From positions 186,001 to 250,000 of the forward strand of contig NZ_JAKVTG010000004.1 of assembly GCF_022489025.1 (NCBI RefSeq): a DNA stretch of 64,000 bases, in the 5' to 3' direction. This DNA comes from Planococcus halocryophilus. GTDB lineage: Bacteria; Bacillota; Bacilli; Bacillales_A; Planococcaceae. Made by a program: the position numbers and the translations under genes. This document shows positions 36,133-45,038 of this stretch, one piece after another. How positions within the stretch are numbered: position 1 is the first letter of the stretch; every line of letters begins with the position of its first letter. The notes below the pieces were generated by a model that worked only from the letters and a program-made list of their open reading frames with translations, did no database searches and was not told the origin of the DNA.

Positions 36133-36990
36133 TTAGAAAGTTTCTTTTCTCCAAAGAAATGCGATTGTGCCTTCTCCTGCATGAACGGCAAGTGAAGAAC
36201 TTAAATCACCGATTAAAATATCTGCTTCAGGAATTTCTTTTAATACTTCCTGTTTTAAATTTTCAGCTTCTTTCAATACATTACCATGCATAATTTGAAA
36301 GCGTTGCACTCCAAATTCTGCATGATCTTTTTTTGCGTGATTGATTAAATACTGAATGGCTTTTTTATGTGAACGAACTTTATCGATAGGCTGTAGCTCG
36401 CCTTCAGGAGTAAGTTGAACAATAGGTTTAATCTGCAGCAAACTTCCTAAATAATATTGAGCACCGCTCATGCGTCCACCTTTATAAAGTTGAGTCAAAT
36501 TGCCGATTAAAATATAATTCCGGAAATTTTCCGTTTCTTTCGCCAGCTTTTGCGCGATTTCTTCTGCTGAGTGTCCTTGTTCTTGAAGTTTAAGCCCCCG
36601 TTCAATCAAGCCAGATAAGCCGTAAGACAAGGCTAGTGAATCGATCGTATAAACTTTGAATTCGCTCATTTCAGCACCAGCAGTAGATGAAGCGATAGTT
36701 CCGCTAAGTTTTGCAGAAGCATGGACAGCAATTGCACATTCATACTCTTCTTTTAGTTGATCATACAACTCTGCAAACTTTCCTGCAGAAGGCTGGGAGG
36801 TCTTAGGAAAGGTAGTAGATGCTTTAATGCGTTTATAAAGTTCTTCGTTCGTTAAATCCACACCATCGTCTATAAACTCTTCTGTACCAAAATGAATGTT
36901 CAAAGGAACAACATACACATCCGGATGAGCTTTAAACTCTTCTGTCACGAAACCGGTCGTATCGATAATCCAAGCAATTGGTTTTTTCAT
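36133..36990 (-). CDS. DegV family fatty-acid-binding protein
   Basis: A 285-residue DegV protein: N-terminal DTTGF motif, KTSQPSAGKFAELYDQL, the lipid-contacting HASAKLSGTIASSTAGAE segment, and a second domain with GRMSGAQYYLGSLLQIKPI. Such proteins (FakB type) bind a fatty acid and present it to the kinase FakA; the cell usually has several paralogues for different acyl chains. No FakA gene is near. The ATG has a GGGG site. Confidence 0.9.
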   Translation of the reverse strand: MKKPIAWIIDTTGFVTEEFKAHPDVYVVPLNIHFGTEEFIDDGVDLTNEELYKRIKASTTFPKTSQPSAGKFAELYDQLKEEYECAIAVHASAKLSGTIASSTAGAEMSEFKVYTIDSLALSYGLSGLIERGLKLQEQGHSAEEIAQKLAKETENFRNYILIGNLTQLYKGGRMSGAQYYLGSLLQIKPIVQLTPEGELQPIDKVRSHKKAIQYLINHAKKDHAEFGVQRFQIMHGNVLKEAENLKQEVLKEIPEADILIGDLSSSLAVHAGEGTIAFLWRKETF

Positions 36991-37094
36991 AAAATACCCC
37001 TATCTTTTAGAATAATTAGAATACAAAAACTATACCACGGATAATATTCTAGCGGTAGTGTGAGCTTTGTAAACGGTTTATCTTTAATGGGAAA

Positions 37095-37655
37095 TCAACG
37101 AAACCGGCTATTGAATGATTCTTGGATGTCGAATTTATGTTTAATAACAATAATAATAATTGCCATAACAAGCGGCCAGACGACAATCCAAACTTGAAGA
37201 ATGAACGCCATGATGATAAATCCAGCAAAACTTGCTAACATCGATAAGGTTGCGCTTTTTAACCAAGGATAAAAGGCGAAAAATAAGATGAACATAGCTA
37301 AAAACAGATCAGGCGTTAAACAAAAGCTTACACCGATAAAAGTAGCAATTCCTTTGCCGCCGCGGTATTTAAGCCAAAAAGGGAATAAGTGGCCGATAAT
37401 AACAGCGAAACCGGCAACCGCTATTGCCCAAATGGAAAAGTCGAAAAAGAAGCCAATCCAGACAACTAATGCTCCTTTTCCTGCGTCTCCAAGAAAAGTC
37501 AGAAGAAAGGCCGATTTTCCAAGAATGGCACCCGCATTTCTGGCGCCAAGATTGCCGCTACGTTGTTGCCGCAAATCAACACCTTTCCATCTACCAATCC
37601 ACCAAGCCGTCAGTAAATTGCCGATAAAATAGGATACTAACCAGTAAACAATCAT
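37095..37655 (-). CDS. plsY: PlsY-like acyl-phosphate:glycerol-3-phosphate acyltransferase
   Basis: A 186-residue, five- to six-helix membrane protein with the PlsY motifs SGNLGARNAG (motif 1, near 33-42) and KYRGGKGIAT (motif 2, near 95-104). PlsY transfers an acyl group from acyl phosphate to glycerol 3-phosphate at the start of phospholipid synthesis. Motif 1 departs from the usual SGNPGATN, so this may be a paralogue and not the essential housekeeping copy. Stand-alone minus-strand gene upstream of DegV; both relate to fatty acid use. Confidence 0.8.
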   Translation of the reverse strand: MIVYWLVSYFIGNLLTAWWIGRWKGVDLRQQRSGNLGARNAGAILGKSAFLLTFLGDAGKGALVVWIGFFFDFSIWAIAVAGFAVIIGHLFPFWLKYRGGKGIATFIGVSFCLTPDLFLAMFILFFAFYPWLKSATLSMLASFAGFIIMAFILQVWIVVWPLVMAIIIIVIKHKFDIQESFNSRFR

Positions 37656-37690
37656 AAAGAGCCTCCAGTTTTAAAATCACAACAAAATTT

Positions 37691-37719
37691 AAGGCCTTCC
37701 CTACATATGGGAAGGCCTT
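37691..37719 (-). terminator. Terminator of the M20 dipeptidase gene
   Basis: An 11-bp perfect stem (37691-37701 with 37709-37719) lies 12 bases past the dipeptidase stop, followed on the minus strand by an A/T-rich stretch. Confidence 0.82.
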
Positions 37720-37730
37720 TATAGGAAAGA

Positions 37731-39107
37731 TTAGTTTAACTCAGCTACTTCGAAAAGATAGTCGCTAATAACACGAAGGCCTTTATCGAAATTTTCAAGG
37801 TGGAAATGTTCGTTTGGTGCATGGAAATTTTCAGATGCTAAACCAAAGCCCATTAAGACAACAGGTAAACCTAAAATTTCATCGAATGCAGCAACAATCG
37901 GAATTGACCCACCCATTCGTGTAAATGCAGTCGGCACGCCGTATACTTTTTCATAAGAACGACCAGCTGCTTGAATAGCAGGGTGGTCAAAAGGTGTTAA
38001 GAACGGTTTGCCCTTATCAAACTCAGTGATTTCAACAGATACACCAACAGGTTTATGGGATTCAACATGTGCTTTTAGTTTTGCGACGATATCATCTGGG
38101 TCTTGGTTTGGTACTAAACGACAAGTGATTTTTGTGCTGGCTTCCGCAGGTAAAACAGTTTTAATGCCTTCTCCTGAGAATCCACCGGTAATGCCGTTAA
38201 CTTCAAGTGTTGGACGGATCCAAGTACGTTCGACGAAGGAATACCCTGTTTCGCCAAAGTCTTCAGAAATACCAATTTCTTTTTTCTCATGTTCTAAGTC
38301 AAACTCAAGCGCTGCAAATTCTTCACGTTCTTTGTCGGAAACTTCTAGTACGTCGTCATAAAAACCTTCTACTTGGATTAATCCCTCTTGATCGCGGAAC
38401 GATTGCAAAATTTCTACGATGGCATGCAATGGATTTTGAACAGCACCACCATATAAGCCAGAGTGCAAATCGCCTTTTGGTCCTTTAACATCGATTTGGA
38501 TACCAGCAAGACCACGTAACCCGTAACATACTGCAGGACGACCAGGACCTTGCATCCCTGTATCAGAAATAACGATAACATCAGCTTTTAATAATTCCTG
38601 ATTTTCTTCTACGTATTTTGGAAGGTTCGGGCTGCCGATCTCTTCTTCACCTTCAATGATAAATTTAACGTTAACCGGTAATTCCCCGTTTAACTGTAAT
38701 AACGCTTCAATTGCTTTAACATGCATATAGACTTGTCCTTTATCGTCACTCGCGCCGCGTGCATACAATTTATTTTCGCGCACTTGCGGTTCAAAAGGAG
38801 CGGACTCCCATAGGTGAAGAGGATCTACGGGTTGCACATCGTAGTGGCCATATACCAGTACTGTCGGTTTGCCTTCTGCATGGAGCCAGTCCGCATAAAC
38901 AACTGGATGTCCTTCAGTTTCATCGATTTTCACATTTTCTAGTCCTGCTTTTTCTAAGGCGATGACTAACCATTCTGCACCTTTTTGCATATCTTCTTTA
39001 TGCTCGGATAAAGAACTAACTGAAGGAATGCGTAAAAATGTTTTTAACTCTTCTAGATGCGTTTCCCGGTTGTTTTTAAAATATTGGTCTATTGCTTGAG
39101 CATTCAT
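37731..39107 (-). CDS. M20 family dipeptidase
   Basis: A 458-residue cytosolic metallopeptidase with the M20 metal-binding set: VYGHYDVQP, ASDDKGQ, the catalytic EE of IEGEEEIGSPN, SDTGMQGPG and the C-terminal HAPNEHFHLE. A dimerisation domain is inserted at about 200-300. It cleaves dipeptides, resembling cytosolic non-specific dipeptidases. The ATG at 39107 has GAGGG upstream and fits the family start; a frame extension to 39176 has no site. Confidence 0.9.
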   Translation of the reverse strand: MNAQAIDQYFKNNRETHLEELKTFLRIPSVSSLSEHKEDMQKGAEWLVIALEKAGLENVKIDETEGHPVVYADWLHAEGKPTVLVYGHYDVQPVDPLHLWESAPFEPQVRENKLYARGASDDKGQVYMHVKAIEALLQLNGELPVNVKFIIEGEEEIGSPNLPKYVEENQELLKADVIVISDTGMQGPGRPAVCYGLRGLAGIQIDVKGPKGDLHSGLYGGAVQNPLHAIVEILQSFRDQEGLIQVEGFYDDVLEVSDKEREEFAALEFDLEHEKKEIGISEDFGETGYSFVERTWIRPTLEVNGITGGFSGEGIKTVLPAEASTKITCRLVPNQDPDDIVAKLKAHVESHKPVGVSVEITEFDKGKPFLTPFDHPAIQAAGRSYEKVYGVPTAFTRMGGSIPIVAAFDEILGLPVVLMGFGLASENFHAPNEHFHLENFDKGLRVISDYLFEVAELN

Positions 39108-39256
39108 CAAGATCCCTCGATTCGGTATATTTGTGGTTGAAAAAATTATAACATACCAGGTTTTGGTTTTCGACAAGGGGAAATTGGCTATGGTATAGTG
39201 TTTACTACGGAAAGAGTTCGTAAAATTATGTGTTTATGACACTGGAGGAAATAAAA

Positions 39257-40507
39257 TTGTTTATAGCATTAGGAATCTTTTTAATCATGTCGTTTTTCTT
39301 ATCAGGAAGCGAAACGGCATTAACTGCGGTAAATAGGATGAAGGTCCATCTTCGCGCGGAGCAGGGTGATGCCAAGGCGCAGAAACTGCAGAAGTTAATT
39401 GCGAAGCCGGACCGAATGATTACGACAATTTTAATCGGTAACAATATTGCTAACATCATGCTACCGACATTGGTAACGATGATTGCCATTTCGAGAGGAT
39501 GGGAAGTTGGTGTTGCCACTGCCATATTAACAGTGGTGCTTATTATTTTTGGAGAAGTTTTGCCGAAAACAATTTCAGCAACATTTGCCGACAAAGTAGC
39601 TTATATCGTTTTCCCAGTCATCAGCTTTTTAGTGGTGATCTTATTGCCGTTAACTTGGCTATTGGCGCAATTCACCAATGTGTTTATTCGCATCATTTCC
39701 AAAGGTACAGTAAAAGAAGCGACCATGACAAAAGAAGAATTGCGTACGATGGTTGATATTGCCTCTACAGAAGGTACGTTTGAAGAAGAAGAGTCGGAAC
39801 GCATTAAAGGGGTTCTGGACTTTCCTCATAAAGATGTATCAGACGTTATGTCCACTCACCGTACAGATACGGTAGGGATTTCTATTGACTCAACATATGA
39901 GGAAGTTCGGGATTTAATTTTGGATTCTTCTTATACCCGTTATCCTGTTTATGAAGAAAGCATGGACAATGTCGTTGGGTTATTTTATTCGAAGAAACTT
40001 ATTGAATGGTCGATGAATCCAAACTTGACCTTAGAAGAATTGATGGACGATAACCCATTATTCGTTGTGCAATCTGTAAGCGTTGAAAAAGTCTTTAAAA
40101 TGATGATGGCGAAGAAAAAACATATGGCTGTTATTCTCGACGAATACGGCGGCACGCTCGGAATTGTCACGCATGAAGACATTATTGAAGAAATGATTGG
40201 TCAAGATATCGAAGATGAAACCGATGAAGAAGATGATGAACTAGTTTTTGAAATGACGGACGAAGTATTGTCTTGTCACGGTCGTCTAGAAATCGAGGAT
40301 GTAAACGACATGTTCAACGTAGAAGTGCCTAATGACCACGATACCATCGCCGGCTTTGTCATGCAGCAGTTAGGGCATGTGCCAGACGAAGGTGAAGAGT
40401 TCACATACGAAAACCTTCACGTAGAAATCAACGAAATGGACCGAAACCGAATTGTCCGTTTAACCATTACCAAAAAAGATGAAAAAGAAGAAGAAGTATT
40501 AGCTTAG
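39257..40507 (+). CDS. CNNM/CBS-domain membrane protein (hemolysin family, HlyC/CorC type)
   Basis: A 416-residue protein with an N-terminal CNNM (DUF21) domain of three or four membrane helices (SGSETALTAVNRMKV, GNNIANIMLPTLV), a paired CBS domain (about 200-320, with MSTHRTDTVGIS and ILDEYGGTLGIVTHEDI) and a C-terminal CorC_HlyC domain. Relatives handle magnesium or sodium efflux. A TTG at 39257 is the likely start: TGGAGGAA lies 6-8 bases ahead, while the upstream GTG/ATG codons have no site and would put that site inside coding sequence. Confidence 0.88.
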   Translation: MFIALGIFLIMSFFLSGSETALTAVNRMKVHLRAEQGDAKAQKLQKLIAKPDRMITTILIGNNIANIMLPTLVTMIAISRGWEVGVATAILTVVLIIFGEVLPKTISATFADKVAYIVFPVISFLVVILLPLTWLLAQFTNVFIRIISKGTVKEATMTKEELRTMVDIASTEGTFEEEESERIKGVLDFPHKDVSDVMSTHRTDTVGISIDSTYEEVRDLILDSSYTRYPVYEESMDNVVGLFYSKKLIEWSMNPNLTLEELMDDNPLFVVQSVSVEKVFKMMMAKKKHMAVILDEYGGTLGIVTHEDIIEEMIGQDIEDETDEEDDELVFEMTDEVLSCHGRLEIEDVNDMFNVEVPNDHDTIAGFVMQQLGHVPDEGEEFTYENLHVEINEMDRNRIVRLTITKKDEKEEEVLA

Positions 40508-40514
40508 TAACTTG

Positions 40515-40540
40515 CCTGTCTCCGGACAGGTATTTTTTTT
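40515..40540 (+). terminator. Terminator of the CNNM/CBS gene
   Basis: A 6-bp GC-rich stem CCTGTC/GACAGG (40515-40520 with 40525-40530) followed by nine T. Confidence 0.88.
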
Positions 40541-40698
40541 TGGTAAATAATAAAAAGTTCCCTTTATTACACAATTGTAAGGGGAATGAAAGTAGAAGCG
40601 ATAGAGTGAAAGGTGCAACTCCGTCACTATAAGGTTATAAGAGAAAGCGGAAGCGACATTGGCTTCGCTCGATAAATATAATAGACGGAGGCACGATC

Positions 40699-41235
40699 AT
40701 GGAAACGTTATATACAGAATACAATCGCTATATCTACCATTTATGTTTAAAACTAACGCGCAATAAAGCGGAAGCTGAAGATTTGATGCAAGAAGTTTGG
40801 TTGAAAGTAGTACGATATGAGTCTTCTATTGCCGAAGTAGATCATGTTAAAGCGTGGTTAACAACAATCTGTATGAATACATTCCGTGATCGTTACCGTA
40901 AAAATGTAAGACGTAGCAAGCACTTGATTCAACAGCCAGAAGGCTTGGATGTTTCGTTGCTAGACTTGATTCCTTCAGATTCAGCAGGTGTATCTGAAAT
41001 ACTAGAAACACAAGATGTCTCTGTTATGATTCGCCATAAAATTGCAGAGCTAGACACGATTTACCGTACGACAATTTTGTATTTTTATGTCCATCAATAT
41101 TCATTAATTGAAATTGCAGATGTCATGAAAGTATCGATTGGCACTGTGAAATCGCGCTTGTTCCGAGGCAAACAACGGTTAAAAGATATGTTAATGGACG
41201 ATGACCGAACTCGTGAATATGTAGTAGCAATGTAA
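40699..41235 (+). CDS. ECF-type RNA polymerase sigma factor
   Basis: A 178-residue sigma-70 family protein with only regions 2 and 4. Region 2 is at about 5-75 (LMQEVWLKVVRYE, AWLTTICMNTFRDRYRK); region 4 is at about 110-165 with the helix-turn-helix SLIEIADVMKVSIGTVKSRLFRGKQRLK. An acidic linker joins them. ECF factors are normally followed by an anti-sigma gene, but here two terminators follow directly, so this one is an orphan in its locus. The 158-base leader contains an inverted repeat TTACA-CAAT-TGTAA at about 40567 and a small hairpin near 40650; no clear ECF promoter was found. Confidence 0.9.
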   Translation: METLYTEYNRYIYHLCLKLTRNKAEAEDLMQEVWLKVVRYESSIAEVDHVKAWLTTICMNTFRDRYRKNVRRSKHLIQQPEGLDVSLLDLIPSDSAGVSEILETQDVSVMIRHKIAELDTIYRTTILYFYVHQYSLIEIADVMKVSIGTVKSRLFRGKQRLKDMLMDDDRTREYVVAM

Positions 41236-41237
41236 AA

Positions 41238-41263
41238 AAAGCAACCGATTTTTCGGCTGCTTT
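41238..41263 (+). terminator. First terminator after the ECF sigma gene
   Basis: An 11-bp stem with one mismatch (41238-41248 with 41253-41263) lies immediately after the stop codon. Confidence 0.7.
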
Positions 41264-41274
41264 AAAACATAGAC

Positions 41275-41316
41275 AAAAGAGGTGTTGGAATGAGTTTATT
41301 CCAATACCTCTTTTTT
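41275..41316 (+). terminator. Second terminator after the ECF sigma gene
   Basis: A long stem of about 17 bp (41275-41291 with 41298-41314) with a six-T tail. Its core repeats the trhO terminator at 12238-12277 with few changes. Confidence 0.9.
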
Positions 41317-41317
41317 G

Positions 41318-41601
41318 AATAAATGAAGTGTATTTTGTAATCTTGTTCATCAACTCACAGCTTTAGGTAAGGTTATGGCGAGAATATAAGAAGCTGTTTC
41401 CAAACTTGAGATAACAGAACTCTACACTAGCAGAGACGCGTCCATAGGGTAGGCGAAGCTAGAAGATAAATGGTCTTCCTGGCTTCTTGCAGGAGCGATT
41501 CGTTTCTAACAAAAAACTATTTTTCGTCTTTTTTTTGTGTTAAAAATTTTATGACGGTTTTGTTCTTCTACTGGTTATAATGGACTGAAGGGGGCAGGAT
41601 T
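41318..41601 (+). other. Gene-free stretch before the phospholipase D-like gene
   Basis: No coding frame is supported. The only structure is an imperfect hairpin whose outer arms are GAAGC at 41455-41459 and GCTTC at 41482-41486. A TATAAT hexamer at 41575-41580 could be a -10 element for the next gene, but no good -35 pairs with it. Confidence 0.4.
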
Positions 41602-43056
41602 ATGAAAAAGAAAAAATCTCAAAATTGGAGTAAGAAAAAGAGGGTTATTATGGGTATTATTGGGATTCTTGCATTCCTTTATATCTTAGTGATCGTTTGG
41701 CAAACTTTTAAACCTTTGCCTGAAGGGGTTTCAAGTAAAGGTGATCTTCATAAAGTAGAACAAGTGGACATGTTTTATGATTTGTCTTATGCACAAGATA
41801 GAGAAGGTACAGAAACTGAAAGTGAATTGCGGATATTTAAAGAAATCTATAACATGATCGACCAAGCTGAAGAGTTTATCGTCATCGATCTTTTTCTTTT
41901 TGATAATTATAACGACTTGGACACGGATTTCCCTGCAGTAGCGGAAACGTTGACGAATCATCTACTCGACAAAAAAGCAGGAAATCCAGATATGCCAATT
42001 TACTTTATTACAGATCCCATTAATATCGGCTATGGCTCTTACGAAAGCCAGTTTTTAGATACATTAGAACAAGCAGGCGTCGAGGTAATCATTACTGATT
42101 TGGACAAATTGCGTGATTCTACGCCGCTGTATTCCGGTCTCTACCGTGTCATTTTCCAATGGTTTGATGCAGGAGGTAACGGGTGGATACCAAACGGCAT
42201 GTCGAGTGATGCATCTGACTTAACTTTATCTTCTTATCTCAAAATGATGAACATTAAAGCCAATCACCGAAAAGCAGTTATTACTGAAAAAGAAGCCATC
42301 ATCAGTTCAGCCAATCCTCATAATGCGAGTGGTTTGCATGGCAATATGGCATTTAAAGTTAGTGGACCTGTGATCAATGATATTCTTGAAGCTGAAGAAG
42401 CGGTATCTCGCTATTCAGGTGGACCGGATTTCCCGAGAATTGAAGCTGCAGAACAACAAGGAGACTATCAAGTACAATACTTGACCGAACGCAAAGTATT
42501 AGATGCCTTGCTATCAGATATCGAAAAAACAGCAGAAGGCGATTCAATCCGCCTTGCTATGTTCTATATTGCAGAAAGCAGTGTTGTCCGTGCTTTGACG
42601 GATGCAGCTAATCGCGGAGTGGACGTTCGTCTAATACTAGATGCCAATGAAAATGCCTTTGGTACTGAAAAAACAGGTTTGCCAAATCGACCAGTAGTTC
42701 ATGAAATGTTAGCAGAGTCAGAAGATCGGATACAAGTGCGTTGGTATAATGCAATCGTTGGACAATTCCACACCAAATCAATCATGATTCAAACATCAGA
42801 CGAAACGGTGGTTATGGGTGGATCGACGAACTACACAGAACGAGCATTTAATGATTACAATATGGAAAGTACGATTCGTATTTTAGCTCCGAATGACAGC
42901 GAATTAACAGGAGAGATGACGACTTATTTTGACCGACTGTGGAACAATGAAGATGCGCTTTACACATTAGATGTGGAAGAATATCAAGATGACTTTACTT
43001 TTTGGCAACGTGGAATTTACGGTTTCCAAAAATTATTCAAATTGACGACCTATTAA
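41602..43056 (+). CDS. Membrane-anchored phospholipase D-like protein
   Basis: A 484-residue protein with a Lys-rich N-terminus, one membrane helix (about 17-36) and two PLD half-domains. The first has HRKAVITEKEAIISSAN near 225-245, the second FHTKSIMI with GGSTNYTERAFNDYNME near 395-430; both provide the HxK pair. The spacing after HxK departs somewhat from the strict HKD consensus, as in many Bacillota cardiolipin synthase relatives. It may make cardiolipin or cleave phospholipids outside the membrane. Monocistronic. Confidence 0.85.
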   Translation: MKKKKSQNWSKKKRVIMGIIGILAFLYILVIVWQTFKPLPEGVSSKGDLHKVEQVDMFYDLSYAQDREGTETESELRIFKEIYNMIDQAEEFIVIDLFLFDNYNDLDTDFPAVAETLTNHLLDKKAGNPDMPIYFITDPINIGYGSYESQFLDTLEQAGVEVIITDLDKLRDSTPLYSGLYRVIFQWFDAGGNGWIPNGMSSDASDLTLSSYLKMMNIKANHRKAVITEKEAIISSANPHNASGLHGNMAFKVSGPVINDILEAEEAVSRYSGGPDFPRIEAAEQQGDYQVQYLTERKVLDALLSDIEKTAEGDSIRLAMFYIAESSVVRALTDAANRGVDVRLILDANENAFGTEKTGLPNRPVVHEMLAESEDRIQVRWYNAIVGQFHTKSIMIQTSDETVVMGGSTNYTERAFNDYNMESTIRILAPNDSELTGEMTTYFDRLWNNEDALYTLDVEEYQDDFTFWQRGIYGFQKLFKLTTY

Positions 43057-43061
43057 TAAAA

Positions 43062-43110
43062 AAAGGGCTATCCTCAAAAGTCATTTTCATGACCTTTAGG
43101 AATAGCCCTT
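43062..43110. terminator. Bidirectional terminator with long stem
   Basis: An outer stem around GGGCTAT/ATAGCCC and an inner stem around GTCAT/ATGAC form a long imperfect hairpin with A and T runs at its ends, between convergent genes. Confidence 0.85.
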
Positions 43111-43117
43111 TTCTAGT

Positions 43118-44683
43118 TTAAGCTTCTTCTGGTTTTCCAGCTGCAATCCATTCTTCTACATTCCAGACTTTCGTTGCTAGTCCTTCGTAAAAATCAGGTT
43201 CGTGACTTACTATAACAATCGTGCCTTTGTAAGCTTGCATTGCACGTTTAAGTTCAGCTTTTGCATTGATGTCCAAGTGGTTGGTCGGCTCATCGAAAAT
43301 TAGCCAATTGCTTTCTTCCATCATCAATTTGCAAAGACGAACTTTAGCTTGTTCCCCGCCGCTCAAGTGTGTCATCGGACGAGAAATATGTTCATTTTTC
43401 AATCCTGTGCGAGCAAGTGCCCCTCGGACTTGACCTTGGTCCATACTCGGATAAGCTGACCAAATTTCATCAAGTGGGGTATGCGTTGGTGCTTTTACTT
43501 CTTGTTCAAAATAGCTAGGCGTCAAATATTCTCCACGAAGAACATCGCCTTCAAGAGGTTTGATTTTGCCAAGCATTGTTTTAAGGAGCGTCGATTTACC
43601 AACACCGTTCATGCCCACAAGCGCAATTTTTTCACCGCGTTCTATCATAAACGTCAACGGTGGTAAAAGTGGCTTGTCATAGCCAATTGATAGAGCTTCT
43701 GCTTCTACAACATAACGACTCGGGCTGCGTGTTTCTTTAAAAGCAAATTGCGGTTTTGCTGCAATTTCGGGTTTTTCAATGCGATCCATACGGTCTAATT
43801 GTTTCTGGCGTGACTTAGCACGGCCAGTAGTAGACGCACGAGCTTTATTTTTCGCGATAAAAGTTTCGGTTTTTTTAATCATGTCTTCTTGTTTTTCATA
43901 TGCTTCTAAATGTTGCTTTTTGCTCAATTCAGCAAGCTCTATGAATTTTTCATACGTCGCCGTATAGCGGGTTAGGCGTGAGAATTCCAAGTGGAAAATA
44001 ACGTCAGTAACGCTGCTCATAAATTCTGTATCATGTGAAATCAATAAGAATGCATGCGGATAGTTTTTCAAGTAATTGACGAGCCATTGAATATGCTCTT
44101 CATCCAGATAGTTAGTCGGCTCATCTAGTAGCAAAACTTTTGGTTTTTCAAGAAGTAACTTTGCTAGTAATAGCTTAGTACGTTGTCCACCCGAAAGAGC
44201 TTCTACGTTACGTTCAAGTCCAATTGCATCGAGACCTAAACCGCGAGAAATTTCTTCAACTTTGCCGTCTAATGTGTAAAAATCTCCAGCGTCCAAAGCG
44301 TCTTGCGCTTCAGCCATCTGCTCAAGTAATTCTTCTAAACGATCAGGGTCCGCATCGCCCATTTGCATTGCGATATCATTCAATTCAGCTTCTTTTTTAT
44401 AAAGAGGCAAGAAAGCATCTTGAAGAGTTTCGCGAATCGTGCGTCCTGGCTGCAGCTGGGTGTGCTGATCTAAGTAACCATAATGTGTCCGTGGCTGCCA
44501 CTCTACGCGTCCATCATCGTGAATGATTTTGCCTGTTATAATATTCATCATTGTCGATTTGCCAACGCCGTTAGCTCCAACTAATCCAACATGTTCACCT
44601 TCGACTAAACGGAACGAGACATCGTTAAAAAGTGTCCGATCCCCGAAAGTGTGACTTAAATTTTCTACTGTTAATAAACTCAT
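43118..44683 (-). CDS. ABC-F family ATPase (YfmM-like)
   Basis: A 521-residue soluble protein with two ABC ATPase domains and no membrane segment. Domain 1 has GLVGANGVGKST, LSGGQRTKL and LLLDEPTNYLD; domain 2 has ALVGMNGVGKST, LSGGEQAKV and IFDEPTNHLD; a charged interdomain linker (about 240-310) joins them. ABC-F proteins enter the ribosomal E site to rescue stalled translation or protect against antibiotics. Length and N-terminus (MSLLTVENLSHTFGDRTLF) fit YfmM. The small gene upstream on the same strand may be cotranscribed in part. Confidence 0.9.
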   Translation of the reverse strand: MSLLTVENLSHTFGDRTLFNDVSFRLVEGEHVGLVGANGVGKSTMMNIITGKIIHDDGRVEWQPRTHYGYLDQHTQLQPGRTIRETLQDAFLPLYKKEAELNDIAMQMGDADPDRLEELLEQMAEAQDALDAGDFYTLDGKVEEISRGLGLDAIGLERNVEALSGGQRTKLLLAKLLLEKPKVLLLDEPTNYLDEEHIQWLVNYLKNYPHAFLLISHDTEFMSSVTDVIFHLEFSRLTRYTATYEKFIELAELSKKQHLEAYEKQEDMIKKTETFIAKNKARASTTGRAKSRQKQLDRMDRIEKPEIAAKPQFAFKETRSPSRYVVEAEALSIGYDKPLLPPLTFMIERGEKIALVGMNGVGKSTLLKTMLGKIKPLEGDVLRGEYLTPSYFEQEVKAPTHTPLDEIWSAYPSMDQGQVRGALARTGLKNEHISRPMTHLSGGEQAKVRLCKLMMEESNWLIFDEPTNHLDINAKAELKRAMQAYKGTIVIVSHEPDFYEGLATKVWNVEEWIAAGKPEEA

Positions 44684-44706
44684 TTAATAAATTCCTCCAT
44701 TATCAT

Positions 44707-44741
44707 AAAAAAAACCGCGGTTACAGATCCGCGAGTTTTTT
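44707..44741 (-). terminator. Terminator of the small coiled-coil gene
   Basis: On the minus strand a stem of about 10 bp with one mismatch (arms 44729-44741 and 44707-44720) is followed by T residues; it starts within the last codons of the small gene. Confidence 0.85.
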
Positions 44742-44903
44742 GTTTAATTCCGCAAGTTGTAGTTCCATTTTTTCTAACCGTAATTCTGCTTTCTCCACCA
44801 TGCCGGCGTGTCCAGTCGTCTCTAGTTTCTCGATATCACCTTGATGGCGCACGTAATCCATTTTCAGTTCAGCAATCGCATACTCCAATTCCTGTTTGTT
44901 CAC
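44721..44903 (-). CDS. Small coiled-coil protein (SE1832-like)
   Basis: A 60-residue, strongly charged protein predicted as one or two amphipathic helices with heptad-like Leu spacing (AELKMDYVRHQGDIEKLETT, then KAELRLEKMELQLAEL). It resembles the small SE1832 family of Gram-positives, of unknown function. The start is a GTG with AAGGGTGAT upstream. It has its own terminator, so it is a separate short transcript ahead of the ABC-F gene. Confidence 0.75.
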   Translation of the reverse strand: MNKQELEYAIAELKMDYVRHQGDIEKLETTGHAGMVEKAELRLEKMELQLAELNKKLADL

Positions 44904-45038
44904 AAAATCACCCTTAATTTTCTATCATTGTAACACAATAACGTAAAAATTGAATGCTTTACGATTTTCATTCAGTATATAATACCTGTATAATTCCATA
45001 AAAGAAACTAAAGGAAGTGATGCGCTATCGACAGCTTA

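Noticed and set aside
40541..40698. ECF-autoregulated promoter before the sigma factor gene
   Set aside because: TGAAAG and CGTC-like words occur but never at the 15-17 base spacing that ECF promoters need.
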